A stretch of 64,000 nucleotides of DNA from assembly GCA_938028565.1 (NCBI GenBank), contig CALIZS010000005.1, positions 62,001 to 126,000 of the forward strand. The letters run 5' to 3'. This stretch comes from an uncultured Atopobium sp. GTDB taxonomy: Bacteria; Actinomycetota; Coriobacteriia; Coriobacteriales; Atopobiaceae. Each line of letters begins with the position of its first letter. The stretch's first letter is position 1. A program made the translations under genes and the position numbers. A model generated the notes under the pieces. It searched no databases and was not told the origin of the DNA. It saw nothing but the letters and a program-made list of their open reading frames with translations. Below are positions 8,086 to 17,460 of the stretch, one piece after another.

Positions 8086-9322
8086 GTGCGGCGAGCGCAA
8101 GCGCAAGACAACTGCTCATCAGTACAACGCCAATGCCAAAGAGTACCAAGAAACCGTGGGCTGAGCCATCTACAATTAGGCTCCAAATAATGAGCGCACA
8201 AGCAGAGACAAAGCTGCTGACACCTGCAATTCTTGAGTAAATAAGAGTGGAGTCTTTTTTACCAAAGACCGCACGCACCAAAAGTGGCGAGCCGACCGTT
8301 GTAAGGGCATAGGCAATTCCAAAAAGGAAGGTTCCCGCCAGCAAGAGTGGCAATACTGGAAGCTTAATCCCCAACATAAGTAAGCCAACAATGCCCGAGA
8401 AAATTCCTACAAAGCAAGCAAGTTTCACAGAGATATCACTCAAAGCACCTAACAGCACTTTTCCAATAGCTTGACCAAGCATAGTTGCTCCAGCAAGAAG
8501 ACCCGTAGCTGCAGCAATAGCAGGAGCAGTTTCTGCAAACGTTGCAGCATAGCTAGGGAAGTACTGAGAGATTTGCTGGTTAAGAGTAATGAGTGCATAA
8601 AACGCTGCAATCATATAAAACTCTGGATATTTTATTGCGTCATCAGCGGAGATGTCGGTTGAAGCAGCTTCTTCAACTTCAACGTTTTTCTCGTCAGTAG
8701 AGGAGAAGGTAAGAGGGGCAAGGCCAAGGTCTTGGGGTTTCTTGCGTACTACAAAAAGGGTAAAGGGGAGTGTTCCCACTAGCATAACTAGGGCAAAAAT
8801 CTGATAGCAAGCTCGCCAACCTTCAGAGCCAGACGAGATAATGGCAGATCCGATGGGGTTAAAGACAGCGCCACCAATACCGGTAAATGCAAAGCAGAGA
8901 CCCATAAAAGTGCCAACTCGCTGGTCAAACCAATCGTTGATGAGGGCAGGGACGCACAAGAACATGAGCGCAGGTATGCCAATACCAAGTCCCACTGCGC
9001 AGAGATAAAAATGCCACATCTCTTGAGCTGCTGACATGGCTCCGTATGAAATTGTGCAGATGATAACGCTTGCAGAAAGCACTAGACGAGTATCGTGCGT
9101 TTTATAGAACTTGCCTATGAACGGTAGAACTACCGTCATAGCAATGCAGAGTACCGAGAAGACCGCAGAGAAGGCAACGCGAGGAACGCCAAAGTATTGT
9201 GAAACTGGTGTGATGAAGATGCCAAAGCACGTAAGAATAATGGCGCAAGGCAAAAACATGATGACAATACAAGTTGCAACAATAGCGTATGCGTACTTAG
9301 TGCCCAGTAAACGTTGTAGCAC
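8060..9322 (-). CDS. Major facilitator superfamily transporter
   Basis: 420 residues with about 12 hydrophobic helices in two six-helix halves split by a charged loop near 190-220 (STDEKNVEVEEAAST). It starts with a hydrophobic helix after LGTKYAYAIVATCIV. It resembles the oxalate/formate antiporter-like or monocarboxylate-type MFS proteins (GIGGAVFNPIGSAII, GRLG-like loops), but the substrate cannot be read from the sequence. I chose GTG at 9322 because GGAGAGGAG precedes it; an upstream in-frame ATG at 9400 would add 26 polar residues and would overlap the hairpin at 9353-9388. The stop lies inside the convergent methyltransferase-like gene. Confidence 0.85.
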   Translation of the reverse strand: MLQRLLGTKYAYAIVATCIVIMFLPCAIILTCFGIFITPVSQYFGVPRVAFSAVFSVLCIAMTVVLPFIGKFYKTHDTRLVLSASVIICTISYGAMSAAQEMWHFYLCAVGLGIGIPALMFLCVPALINDWFDQRVGTFMGLCFAFTGIGGAVFNPIGSAIISSGSEGWRACYQIFALVMLVGTLPFTLFVVRKKPQDLGLAPLTFSSTDEKNVEVEEAASTDISADDAIKYPEFYMIAAFYALITLNQQISQYFPSYAATFAETAPAIAAATGLLAGATMLGQAIGKVLLGALSDISVKLACFVGIFSGIVGLLMLGIKLPVLPLLLAGTFLFGIAYALTTVGSPLLVRAVFGKKDSTLIYSRIAGVSSFVSACALIIWSLIVDGSAHGFLVLFGIGVVLMSSCLALALAALKRAGKRA

Positions 9323-9352
9323 TGAGGCTCCTCTCCTTTGGCCAGAAATAGT

Positions 9353-9388
9353 GTAGGCGATGTGCCTTAAAAAGGACACATCGCCTAC
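9353..9388 (-). terminator. Hairpin between the DUF438 gene and the MFS gene
   Basis: Perfect 12-bp inverted repeat GTAGGCGATGTG/CACATCGCCTAC with a 12-base loop. There is no T run on either side, so it may be a weak or factor-aided terminator, an RNA-stabilising hairpin, or an operator for the MFS gene, whose ribosome site begins about 20 bases further on. Confidence 0.5.
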
Positions 9389-9441
9389 CGAGTCGTACAA
9401 AATTTTTAGAGGGGATTTGAGGCTTTTACGTACATAAGACC

Positions 9442-11031
9442 TTAGCTGTCAGATCCTCTACGGTTCTCGCCCTCAAGAGCGCGAATTGGTCCGATATCCT
9501 GAGTAGTCTCAAGAGCGCCTAGGTAATTACCCTCTTCATCGCGGACCGCAAAGTAACGGACGTAGAGGAATTTATCTTTGACCTCAAACCAGAACTCAGA
9601 GGAGTCACGCTTGCCGCTCTTGAATTCAGTGAGGATGCGACGAACAGCTTCCTGGCTCTTTGGTGGATGGCAGTCATATACGTCGCGGCCAAGGCAGCTC
9701 TTAGGACGAGGGAAAGCACGGGTGTCGCCGTGGCTGAAGTAACGTGTCTTGTCATCAGCGTCAACAAAGGTAATGTCAAGCGGAATAGTTGCAAAGACAG
9801 CCTCAAGCTGCGGAATAGTGAACTCGCCGGTAGAGAGCTTGACCTTACCGTCAGCAGAAATTGCTTCCTCTTCTGCTTCAGCGTTATTCTCGTCCATAGC
9901 GGCTGCGGCTTCCATCTCTTTAAGCTTGTCGTTTGCAAGCTCAAGAGGATCTGCGTGCCATGAAGGAGGATTGACGCCAAATGCGTGGCCAAACTCGTTC
10001 TCTTCAGCAGCAATCTGGGTCCACTGAGTAGCAGTTAGGTGCTCAAGGGAAAGTGGAATGAGGACGTTTTCTTCCTTGGATGCCATGGACTCAGCACCCT
10101 CAATAGCCTCATCCAGATAGTCTGCAACGGCTGCCATAAGGCCTGCATCATACTGGCCGTATGCAGTCTCGAGCAGAGCCTCTGCACCATTAACAGCGTT
10201 TCTTACCTCGTCGTCCTTACCCCACATAACCTTTGAAGGTCCGGTGATATCGTGGCGCTCAAGATGAGGGAAGAGCAGCTCTTCCTTGCGCTTGTAGTGA
10301 ACAAAGACCTCATCAAAGGCATCCATATCAGCCTTCAGAATTGCTGCAACGCCAGCGCACTCTTCGTTGCTGGAAGACTCGGTAAGCGTACGAGCACGCT
10401 TCACATCTGGAGCAACGCGGTCGTGGATAAAGGCAAGAATGCGGTCGTTCTCTTGACGCATGGTCCAAACAGGATGGCCAGGGGTCTCTTCAACAGCACC
10501 TGTTGGTGCGCAAGATACCTTGCCTTCAAAGAGAGCGGCATGAACGTCACAGAGCTTCAGGACCTTCTCCATAGGAACGCCACCAGCAATAAGCTCCTGT
10601 TCAGCGTTAGAGATCTCTGAGCCAGAGACGTCCTTGAAGTTGCGAGCAAAGTCCTCGCGGACAGCCTCGATGTCCTCACCGTCGTTGAGGCGCTCAAGGT
10701 ACTGGGCGATAAGGGCTTTGCGCTCTTCAGGGGTCTGTGCAACAGGTGCGCTCTCTGCCTCTGCGGGTTTCTCGCTAGATAGAGTTTCTGCTGCTGGCTC
10801 CTCATCACCAAGAATGGTAAAACCGTGAGAGCGGAAGATTGCTTTGAGCTCCTCAAGGTCTACGCCTTTGTGGTCGCAGCCTTTAGGGATGGTCATAAAA
10901 CGACCCATGGTCTGCAGACGGCCTGGCTCGGTAATCTCGGCAAAGCCGTTTTCTGCCATAAGGCCTTTAATGACGGGATACTTAGTGCAAATCTCATAAA
11001 CGGATTTGCTTAAATCAAGAACCTGTGCCAT
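9442..11031 (-). CDS. DUF438 protein: DUF1858 + DUF438 + hemerythrin + PAS
   Basis: 529 residues in four parts. Residues 1-72 are a DUF1858 domain (LDLSKSVYEICTKYPVIKGL). A low-complexity linker rich in Ala, Glu and Pro follows. Residues 100-165 are DUF438. Residues 185-340 form a hemerythrin-type four-helix bundle with His and Glu ligands (ILAFIHDRV, HYKRKEELLFPHLERH, KEENVLIPLSLEHL), which binds a di-iron centre that could sense oxygen or nitric oxide. Residues 395-520 are PAS-like (FTIPQLEAVFATIPLDITFVD). It has no output domain; proteins of this build in anaerobes are thought to act in redox or NO sensing or repair. GAGGAG precedes the ATG. It is a one-gene unit with a hairpin after it. 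Confidence 0.88.
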   Translation of the reverse strand: MAQVLDLSKSVYEICTKYPVIKGLMAENGFAEITEPGRLQTMGRFMTIPKGCDHKGVDLEELKAIFRSHGFTILGDEEPAAETLSSEKPAEAESAPVAQTPEERKALIAQYLERLNDGEDIEAVREDFARNFKDVSGSEISNAEQELIAGGVPMEKVLKLCDVHAALFEGKVSCAPTGAVEETPGHPVWTMRQENDRILAFIHDRVAPDVKRARTLTESSSNEECAGVAAILKADMDAFDEVFVHYKRKEELLFPHLERHDITGPSKVMWGKDDEVRNAVNGAEALLETAYGQYDAGLMAAVADYLDEAIEGAESMASKEENVLIPLSLEHLTATQWTQIAAEENEFGHAFGVNPPSWHADPLELANDKLKEMEAAAAMDENNAEAEEEAISADGKVKLSTGEFTIPQLEAVFATIPLDITFVDADDKTRYFSHGDTRAFPRPKSCLGRDVYDCHPPKSQEAVRRILTEFKSGKRDSSEFWFEVKDKFLYVRYFAVRDEEGNYLGALETTQDIGPIRALEGENRRGSDS

Positions 11032-11138
11032 ACGGGCTCCTCTCGGATAAGTTTAGAAAGTCTACTACGGCTTACTTTATACCCAAAGTGTGACAGGACT
11101 TCCATATGGCTTTTGTTGTGGTTACAACAAAACAGAAA

Positions 11139-12314
11139 TTATTCTTTGCTCTTTAGAGTGAAAGACAACAGAACCGGGTTGTGGTCCGAGTAAGCAAATT
11201 GCGTGTCAATGTTTCTAGCAGTTGCAACAACATTGTCCGAGACAATCCAGCCATCAACCGTTGTGGTGTATGTCTTGTCCTTCTCGTAAGGAATATCATC
11301 TCCACGGCAGGTAGGAACGTTGTTGAGGTTATCTGGAGCCACAACACTAAAACCTTCTGGCAAATCAGAGTCTTTGAGTTCTGCTACCCAGTCAGGTACC
11401 TGCTGGACAGATGGATAGAGGGTGAGCGAACCTAAAATTGCATGATTCCAGTCGCTGCCTGCAATAACGTAATTGCCTTTAGCACGCTCTTCGGACATAA
11501 CTTTGGTCAGAAGTGCAAGCTGCTGAGCACGACTGGTGCCGCCTTTATCGTAGGCAGACATGTGGCTATTAATAAGCACCAGTTCGTGACCATCGCTTGT
11601 GGGGTAGCGCGTAATCATAAAGCAACGGTCCAGGTCAAAGAATTTTGTGGGGAAAGACTCATCAATAGGGTAGGTACGACGAGTTGCGCTAGAAGCAAGT
11701 ACGTTTGAAAGCGTCAGAATTCCCGAGTTAGAGGTTCCGTGGAACTCCGTAAGTGGATAGGCGAGAAACGCGGTGTGGAAGTTCTGAGCAAAATACGATG
11801 CATAGCCACCAAAACGGCTCTCTGCTTCAGAAACTTGATTGACGTGCCAGCTTCTGTCAGATGAGGTATCAATCTCTTGGAAGAGAATAAAGTCAGGTGC
11901 AGCACCGTCATTCAGAGAAGAAACGGTGTTCAGCGCACCGTTTGTGGTGTATTGCACGGAGTTTCTGCTTACTGCACGGCCGTGAGTTCCCACAGTGCGT
12001 GTACCGTCCTGCATGATGCCTTCATCCATGAAGAAGGTGTAATCAGGGGTGTAAGCACCAAAGCCAATGTTATAGGTTGAAGCTGTGTATGTTTGACCAA
12101 CCTGTACGGTTGTAGCTTCAGGAGAGGCTCCTTGATTGGACACAGGAGTGTTGTCAGGAATACGGTAGTAAGTAAGCTGCAGGTAGAGAACGTATCCACC
12201 AAGAACCAGCAGAGCTAGAACAAATAATCCGCCTACAAATTTAAAAAGAGGTGCAAGGACCCTTTTTAGTAGGCCAGTAATAAATTTAAGGACAAGAGAT
12301 AAAACTCTTTTCAT
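11139..12314 (-). CDS. Membrane-anchored endonuclease/exonuclease/phosphatase (EEP) family protein
   Basis: 391 residues. A basic start and one membrane helix (about 26-48, GGLFVLALLVLGGYVLYL) anchor it, leaving an extracytoplasmic EEP domain. Seen in it: TYNIGFGAY near 78, FILFQEID with the metal Glu, LINSHMSAYDK, a clear GSDWNHAILG (catalytic Asp and Asn) and YSDHNPVLLSF at the end with the DH pair. The fold covers DNase I, sphingomyelinase and inositol phosphatases, so the substrate is not decided; a surface nuclease or phosphoesterase is most likely. The ATG at 12314 follows GAGG. It is divergent from the aminotransferase gene. Confidence 0.82.
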   Translation of the reverse strand: MKRVLSLVLKFITGLLKRVLAPLFKFVGGLFVLALLVLGGYVLYLQLTYYRIPDNTPVSNQGASPEATTVQVGQTYTASTYNIGFGAYTPDYTFFMDEGIMQDGTRTVGTHGRAVSRNSVQYTTNGALNTVSSLNDGAAPDFILFQEIDTSSDRSWHVNQVSEAESRFGGYASYFAQNFHTAFLAYPLTEFHGTSNSGILTLSNVLASSATRRTYPIDESFPTKFFDLDRCFMITRYPTSDGHELVLINSHMSAYDKGGTSRAQQLALLTKVMSEERAKGNYVIAGSDWNHAILGSLTLYPSVQQVPDWVAELKDSDLPEGFSVVAPDNLNNVPTCRGDDIPYEKDKTYTTTVDGWIVSDNVVATARNIDTQFAYSDHNPVLLSFTLKSKE

Positions 12315-12391
12315 GCGAACCTCGTATCAATCAAGTGTCGTATGATTTAAATGATAACTATTATGGATTGAAAGTACGTTGAGGAGTTTGT

Positions 12392-13543
12392 ATGCCACTA
12401 ACAAGAAATACAACACTAGAGCTTTTCAAACCCTCAGGTATCAGGCGTTTCTCGGCACTTGCCGCTGCGACGCCAGGCTGTATTTCTTTAACCATTGGAG
12501 AGCCGGGAGAAGACACTCCAGCTCCTATTTGCAACTTAGTAGACAAAGAGCTTGCAGCTGGAAACACTCACTATCCACCCAACGTTGGTACTCTTGAACT
12601 TAGGGAGGCCATTGCTGCCTGGGAGTCTGCTCGTGGTATGAAGGTCGGTCAAGACGGCATTGTAGTTACCGTAGGAGCAACAGAGGCTATTTCTGCTGCC
12701 ATGTTGACGCTTATGAACCCAGGAGATGAAGTTATCATTCCTGAACCAGCGTATTTGGTATACAGAACACTCTGCCAGCTTAATCGTGGTGTAGTTGTGC
12801 CGCTTGATACCAGCACCAATCATTTCCAGATTGATCCAGAGCAGCTCAAGTCAAAAATTTCAGACAAGACAAAGCTTATTGTTTTGACTTCTCCCAACAA
12901 TCCTACGGGATGTGTTTATACAAAAGAGTCACTTGATGCGGTGGCAGAACTTGCCCGCAAACACGGCTTTTATGTTTTATGCGATGACGTTTATAGAGAG
13001 CTTGCCTATGTTGAGGACGTTCCACGTTTTGTTGAGCTCTACCCAGATTTGTCTGATCGCTGTATTGTGACAAATAGTTTCTCAAAGCCATGGGCAATGA
13101 CGGGTTGGAGACTTGGTTGGGTTGCCACCTCTGATGAGCTTGCAGCAGATATTGGAAAAGTTCACGCCCAACTAGTGTCTTCTGTTCCTTCATTTTTGCA
13201 ACCAGCTGCTCTCTATGCACTTTCTTACGATGTCACGCCTATGCGCACAAACTATCAAAAGCGCAGGCAGATTGTACTTTCTGCGCTTCAAGATATGAAA
13301 CTTCCTGTTGAAGAGCCAGAAGGTGCCTTCTACGCATTTCCATCAATCAAGGAATTTGCCCTTGATTCTGAGGCGTTTTGTGAGCGAGCAATCAAAGAGT
13401 TTGGTATTGCACTGGTGCCCGGCGTTTTCTTCGGCGCTGAGGGCTATGTGCGTATTAGTTACGCTGCCTCTGACAAGAATCTGGCGGAAGGTCTTTCTCG
13501 CCTTAAGACTTTTGTTAATACTTTGCGAGAAGAACAAAACTAG
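12392..13543 (+). CDS. PLP-dependent class I/II aminotransferase, candidate N-acetyl-DAP aminotransferase
   Basis: Fold-type I aminotransferase of 383 residues. The PLP lysine is in NSFSKPWAMTGWRLGW near 230; the substrate-binding loops (ISLTIGEPGEDTPAP, HYPPNVGTLELREAI, SPNNPTGCVY, DDVYRELAYV) are all present. General members convert aspartate, alanine or aromatic acids. Its place directly before the lysine riboswitch and lysA-dapA-dapB-dapH makes it a good candidate for the PatA-type transaminase that makes N-acetyl-LL-diaminopimelate, a step otherwise missing here. It lies before the riboswitch, so its own promoter would not be lysine-controlled. TGAGGAG lies 6 bases before the ATG. Role by context is inference; the family is sure. 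Confidence 0.9.
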   Translation: MPLTRNTTLELFKPSGIRRFSALAAATPGCISLTIGEPGEDTPAPICNLVDKELAAGNTHYPPNVGTLELREAIAAWESARGMKVGQDGIVVTVGATEAISAAMLTLMNPGDEVIIPEPAYLVYRTLCQLNRGVVVPLDTSTNHFQIDPEQLKSKISDKTKLIVLTSPNNPTGCVYTKESLDAVAELARKHGFYVLCDDVYRELAYVEDVPRFVELYPDLSDRCIVTNSFSKPWAMTGWRLGWVATSDELAADIGKVHAQLVSSVPSFLQPAALYALSYDVTPMRTNYQKRRQIVLSALQDMKLPVEEPEGAFYAFPSIKEFALDSEAFCERAIKEFGIALVPGVFFGAEGYVRISYAASDKNLAEGLSRLKTFVNTLREEQN

Positions 13544-13575
13544 CCCAAATACAGAGCTTTCTGTGGTAGGGTTTT

Positions 13576-13745
13576 ACTGTCAATAGAGGAGCGAGCACGA
13601 TGGGTTCTGGGTTAGTCGGCAGGCAGTGACCCCAGAAGGAGGCGAGGTTCGCCGAACTTGGCAATCAGGCGTGGTTGTCAGGTGGGCTTGTATGAAATAC
13701 ATGCAAGACTGTCCGAGATTTCGGGGGTGCTACTTTGACGGTGTA
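13576..13745 (+). promoter_or_regulatory. Lysine riboswitch (L box) upstream of lysA
   Basis: About 170 nt match the lysine riboswitch in order: ATAGAGGAGCGAG near the 5' end (consensus GATAGAGGUGCGA), the conserved GCCGAA in the second arm, then ACTGTC followed by a CGAGATTTCGG hairpin and GGGTGCTAC (consensus CUGUC, hairpin, GGAGGGCUA). Helix P1 forms from GTCAA at 13579 and TTGAC at 13735. No terminator lies between it and lysA. Instead CCTC at 13751 can pair with GAGG at 13761 and cover the lysA ribosome site, so control is probably at translation. Position before lysA-dapA-dapB-dapH fits perfectly. Confidence 0.9.
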
Positions 13746-13771
13746 TTGCGCCTCCAATTTGAGGGGGAGCT

Positions 13772-15076
13772 TTGAGTAAGAAACCGTTTGTTTCTGTAGA
13801 TGCCCTAGAGGCAATCACTAAGACCTATCCAACGCCATTTCACCTGTATAACAAGGCAGAGATTGTTCGCCGCGCAAAGCTGTTACAAGAGGCTTTTAGC
13901 TGGAACGCTGGCTTTAAAGAGTACTTTGCGGTTAAGGCTACGCCAAATCCTTACATTGTGAGATTGCTGGCAGAGCTTGGTTGTGGCTGTGACTGTGCAA
14001 ATGCCACAGAGCTCACGCTTGCAAAAGCCTGTGGAGTTACTGGCCAAAACATTATGCTCTCGTCAAACGACACTACGGTGCTTGACTTTGCTCGCGCTCA
14101 TGAGCTGGGAGCCATTATTAACTTAGACGCTGGCGGCGACATGCTTACAACGCTTGAAGAAGCAGTGGGAAGCAACATGCCACAGGTCCTGTGCGCACGC
14201 CTTAATCCAGGTGGCGTGTTTGAGTCGCAAAACGGCATTATTGGAAATCCCGATGATGCTAAGTTTGGCATGACAGAAGAGCAGCTTTTCCAGACATTTG
14301 CGTATCTTAAGACCAAAGGCGTGGCTGAGTTTGGCCTTCATGCCTTCCTGGCTAGTAACGCTCAAGAGGAAGATTACTATCCAAACCTTGCTCGCGTCCT
14401 CTTTGAGCTGGCCGTTAAACTGCACAAAGAGCTTGATATTCATATTGGATTTATTGATCTTTCTGGTGGCATTGGTGTGGCGTATGAGCCAGACCAAGTT
14501 GAGCCTGATGTCCAAGCTATTGGTCGGGGCGTAAAACGTGCCTTTGAAGAGGTTCTAGTTCCCGCAGGTATGGGAGACGTTGCCATTTACACCGAGCTTG
14601 GACGTTGGCTTTTGGGCCCCGCCGGTGCGCTTGTTACCCGCGTTTTGCACCAAAAAGAGACGTACCGCCACTACCTAGGCGTAGACGCGTGTGCGGCAAA
14701 CCTTATGCGTCCTGCAATCTATGACGCCTACCATCACATCACTGTTATGGGCAAAGAGGATGCCCCTGCAACACATACGTACAACGTTGTGGGCGGACTT
14801 TGCGAGAATAACGATCAATTTGCAAAGAACCGCCAGCTCCCAGAGGTGGCTGTGGGTGACCTCTTGTTCATCCATGATACCGGCGCTCATGGTTTCTCGA
14901 TGGGCTATAACTACAACGGCCGTCTGCGCTCCGCTGAGCTGCTGCTTCTAGAAGATGGATCCGTGCAGCTTATTCGCCGCGCTGAGACAGAGGCCGATTA
15001 CTTTGCAACGCTTGCATTTGATGGCTCCGATTTTTCTGATCTTGCGCAACAAACAACTATAAACACTACACGTTAG
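13772..15076 (+). CDS. lysA: Diaminopimelate decarboxylase
   Basis: PLP enzyme (fold type III) that decarboxylates meso-diaminopimelate to L-lysine, the last step. 434 residues. The N-terminal barrel has the PLP lysine in EYFAVKATPNPYIV near 50, HAFLASNAQEE near 190 (the His that stacks on PLP), DLSGGIGVAYEP near 228 and ELGRWLLGPAG near 270. The C-terminal beta domain has GGLCENNDQFAKN and GAHGFSMGYNYNGR. The start is TTG at 13772 after GGGGGAG, the site the riboswitch can hide. It is first in the lysine operon; dapA follows after 15 bp. Confidence 0.95.
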   Translation: MSKKPFVSVDALEAITKTYPTPFHLYNKAEIVRRAKLLQEAFSWNAGFKEYFAVKATPNPYIVRLLAELGCGCDCANATELTLAKACGVTGQNIMLSSNDTTVLDFARAHELGAIINLDAGGDMLTTLEEAVGSNMPQVLCARLNPGGVFESQNGIIGNPDDAKFGMTEEQLFQTFAYLKTKGVAEFGLHAFLASNAQEEDYYPNLARVLFELAVKLHKELDIHIGFIDLSGGIGVAYEPDQVEPDVQAIGRGVKRAFEEVLVPAGMGDVAIYTELGRWLLGPAGALVTRVLHQKETYRHYLGVDACAANLMRPAIYDAYHHITVMGKEDAPATHTYNVVGGLCENNDQFAKNRQLPEVAVGDLLFIHDTGAHGFSMGYNYNGRLRSAELLLLEDGSVQLIRRAETEADYFATLAFDGSDFSDLAQQTTINTTR

Positions 15077-15091
15077 AGGGCGAGAAAAACT

Positions 15092-15985
15092 ATGGACATG
15101 AAGAATTTGACTGGTGCAATCACCGCTTTAGTAACCCCATTTGATGCTCAGGGAAATGTTGACTTCGAGTCACTTGAGCACTTTGTAGACTTCCAGATTG
15201 AACAGGGAATTGACGGTATTCTCGCTCTTGGTACTACCGGCGAGTCCTCAACCATGACAGATGAGGAGGACATCGAGGTAGTTAAGGCAATCCTTGCCAG
15301 AGCTCAGGGCAAAGTTCCTGTTATTGGCGGTGCTGGCTCCAACTCTTCTGCTGAGTCTTTGCGCAAAGCAGAGGCTCTAGAGAAGGCGGGTGTTGATGGC
15401 CTGCTGCTCATTACTCCTTACTACAACAAGAGTAATGAAGAGGGCATCTACCAGCACTTCTCGTATGTACTCGACCGCGTTGATGTTCCTTGTATTTTGT
15501 ATAACATTCCTGGTAGAACAGGTTGCTCTATTTCTGAGCGTAATGTTCAGAGGCTTGCGGCACATCCAAATGCATGGGGCATTAAAGAGGCTTCTGGAGA
15601 TATTGCGTATGCAACAAAGGTTGCTCGTTATTTGAGCGATGACTTTACTATGTGGTCTGGAAATGACGACATGATTGTGCCGCTGCTTTCTCTTGGTGCT
15701 TCTGGTGTCATTTCTGTTTGGTCTAACCTTGATCCAAAGATGGTTCATGATCTGGTTACTGCGTGGCACCGTGGCGAGGTCTCTCTTGCTCGCGAGCTTC
15801 AGCTTCAGTATCTTGACCTGGTTCACGCGCTCTTCTGTGAGGTTAATCCAATTCCTGTCAAGGCCGCTCTGGCTCGTATGGGATTTATGGAAGAGAATTA
15901 TCGTCTGCCTCTGTGGAAGATGACAGAAGAGCATGCAAAGGTGCTTGAGAATGCTATGAGAAAGGCTGGTCTTCTTGATGCCTAG
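15092..15985 (+). CDS. dapA: 4-hydroxy-tetrahydrodipicolinate synthase
   Basis: Condenses pyruvate with aspartate semialdehyde, the first step of the DAP branch. The 297-residue TIM barrel is of normal length. Key motifs: ALGTTGESSTM near 47 (pyruvate binding), TPYYNKSNEEGIYQHF near 107 (the tyrosine of the proton relay), CILYNIPGRTG near 134 and the Schiff-base lysine in WGIKEASGD near 163. An alternative ATG two codons later is possible. The ribosome site overlaps a copy of the iterated word GGCGAGAA. The last bases overlap dapB. Confidence 0.96.
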   Translation: MDMKNLTGAITALVTPFDAQGNVDFESLEHFVDFQIEQGIDGILALGTTGESSTMTDEEDIEVVKAILARAQGKVPVIGGAGSNSSAESLRKAEALEKAGVDGLLLITPYYNKSNEEGIYQHFSYVLDRVDVPCILYNIPGRTGCSISERNVQRLAAHPNAWGIKEASGDIAYATKVARYLSDDFTMWSGNDDMIVPLLSLGASGVISVWSNLDPKMVHDLVTAWHRGEVSLARELQLQYLDLVHALFCEVNPIPVKAALARMGFMEENYRLPLWKMTEEHAKVLENAMRKAGLLDA

Positions 15986-16694
15986 TGCAGTAGTAATTGG
16001 TACCGGCAAGATGGGAAAGCTCATCGAGCAAACCCTGATTGCTCGCGGCTTTGAGGTACTTGGTGCGTTTGGTCACGAGAATATCAATCAACTGAGCACC
16101 GTTGAGCAGACGCCTGATGTGGTTGTGGATTTCTCTGGTGTTGCTGCCTTTGACGCTGTGGTCGGCTTTGTGCGTGAGCGCGGGTGTGCGCTGGTTTCTG
16201 GCACAACGGGCTTCTCGCCAGAGCAGCTTTCAGAGCTGAAGCAGCTGGGGGAGAGCGTGCCGGTGATTCACGCGGCAAACTATTCGGTGGGCGTTGCCGT
16301 GTTGAGGCGTGCGGTTGCTATGGCTGCTGAGGCGCTTAACGGCTGGGATACCGAGATTGTGGAGACGCACCACAACCAGAAGGTTGACGCTCCATCCGGT
16401 ACAGCAAAGCTGCTGCTTGCTGCTATTGACCCTGAGGGTACTCGTCCCGTTGTTTCTGGTCGTGAGGGTTTCTGTGGAGCTCGAACCAAGGATGAGATTG
16501 GCGTGTTTGCGCTGAGGGGCGGTACTGTTGCTGGTACTCATGAGGTGCACTTCTTTGGACAGGATGAAGAAGTCTGCCTGACACATCGCGCAACGTCTCG
16601 TCAGATTTTTGTCAACGGCGCTGTTGCGTGCGCACAGAAATTGCTTACAAAAACTCCAGGTTTCTATACCTTCGAAGAGTTGATTTTTGGATAA
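15978..16694 (+). CDS. dapB: 4-hydroxy-tetrahydrodipicolinate reductase
   Basis: NAD(P)H-dependent reductase of the DAP pathway. 238 residues: nucleotide loop VIGTGKMGKLI near 7, VSGTTGFSPEQL near 74, AANYSVGVAVLRRAV near 98, and the catalytic signature EIVETHHNQKVDAPSGTA near 128-145. The short form lacks part of the region between the loop and VVVDFSG, as many Gram-positive DapB proteins do. I chose ATG at 15978 within the end of dapA (8 bases overlap); a TTG one codon before is also open. Translation is probably coupled to dapA. Confidence 0.94.
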   Translation: MPSAVVIGTGKMGKLIEQTLIARGFEVLGAFGHENINQLSTVEQTPDVVVDFSGVAAFDAVVGFVRERGCALVSGTTGFSPEQLSELKQLGESVPVIHAANYSVGVAVLRRAVAMAAEALNGWDTEIVETHHNQKVDAPSGTAKLLLAAIDPEGTRPVVSGREGFCGARTKDEIGVFALRGGTVAGTHEVHFFGQDEEVCLTHRATSRQIFVNGAVACAQKLLTKTPGFYTFEELIFG

Positions 16695-16748
16695 ATATAC
16701 GCGGTGGCCTCTATAGGTCAGCGCCTGTTTGATTGAGAAAGGACGTGC

Positions 16749-17450
16749 ATGGACGCCCAGGAAATTATTAACTACATTGCTACTTCAGAGAAGAAGACCC
16801 CCATTAAGCTGTACGTCAAAGAGCGTGAGGGTGCTTCTGTGTCTTACGGCTCTTCTCGCGTGTATGGCGAGGGCAGCTCAAAGGTTGTCTTTGGTGACTG
16901 GTCTGAGCTTAAAAGTGTTGTTGAGCAGAACGCAGACGCATTTGAGTATTTTGACATCGAGAATGACCGTCGAAACTCCGGTGTTCCTCTGCTTAACATG
17001 AAGGACGTAAACGCCCGTATTGAGCCAGGTGCGCTGATTCGTGAGCGCGTTGAGATTGGTAACAATGCCGTCATTATGATGGGTGCTGTTATTAACATCG
17101 GTGCTGTTATTGGCGAAGGTACCATGATTGATATGGGTGCTGTGTTGGGCGGCCGTGCAACCGTTGGCAAGAATTGCCACATTGGTGCCGGCACTGTTCT
17201 TGCTGGTGTTGTTGAGCCTGCATCTGCTACGCCAGTTATTGTTGAGGACAACGTCCTTATTGGCGCAAATGCCGTGGTTATCGAGGGTATTCGTGTTGGA
17301 GAAGGCGCTGTTGTCGCAGCAGGCGCTGTGGTAGTCGAGGACGTTCCAGCAAATGCTGTGGTAGCGGGATGTCCTGCACGTGTGATAAAAATGAAGGACC
17401 AGAAGACAGAGGGCAAGACAGCTTTGGTCGATGCTCTTCGCACGTTGTAA
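16749..17450 (+). CDS. dapH: 2,3,4,5-tetrahydropyridine-2,6-dicarboxylate N-acetyltransferase
   Basis: Acetylates tetrahydrodipicolinate and commits the cell to the acetyl version of the DAP pathway. 233 residues. The N-terminal domain (1-85) has the DapH/DapD-type start [18 protein letters not shown]. Residues 90-205 form a left-handed beta helix of hexapeptide repeats ([53 protein letters not shown]) ending in [11 protein letters not shown]. The short length and acetyl-type pattern separate it from the longer succinyl enzyme. AAAGGA precedes the ATG. The deacetylase and epimerase are not in the window. Confidence 0.94.
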   Translation: MDAQEIINYIATSEKKTPIKLYVKEREGASVSYGSSRVYGEGSSKVVFGDWSELKSVVEQNADAFEYFDIENDRRNSGVPLLNMKDVNARIEPGALIRERVEIGNNAVIMMGAVINIGAVIGEGTMIDMGAVLGGRATVGKNCHIGAGTVLAGVVEPASATPVIVEDNVLIGANAVVIEGIRVGEGAVVAAGAVVVEDVPANAVVAGCPARVIKMKDQKTEGKTALVDALRTL

Positions 17451-17460
17451 TCGAGGGTAC

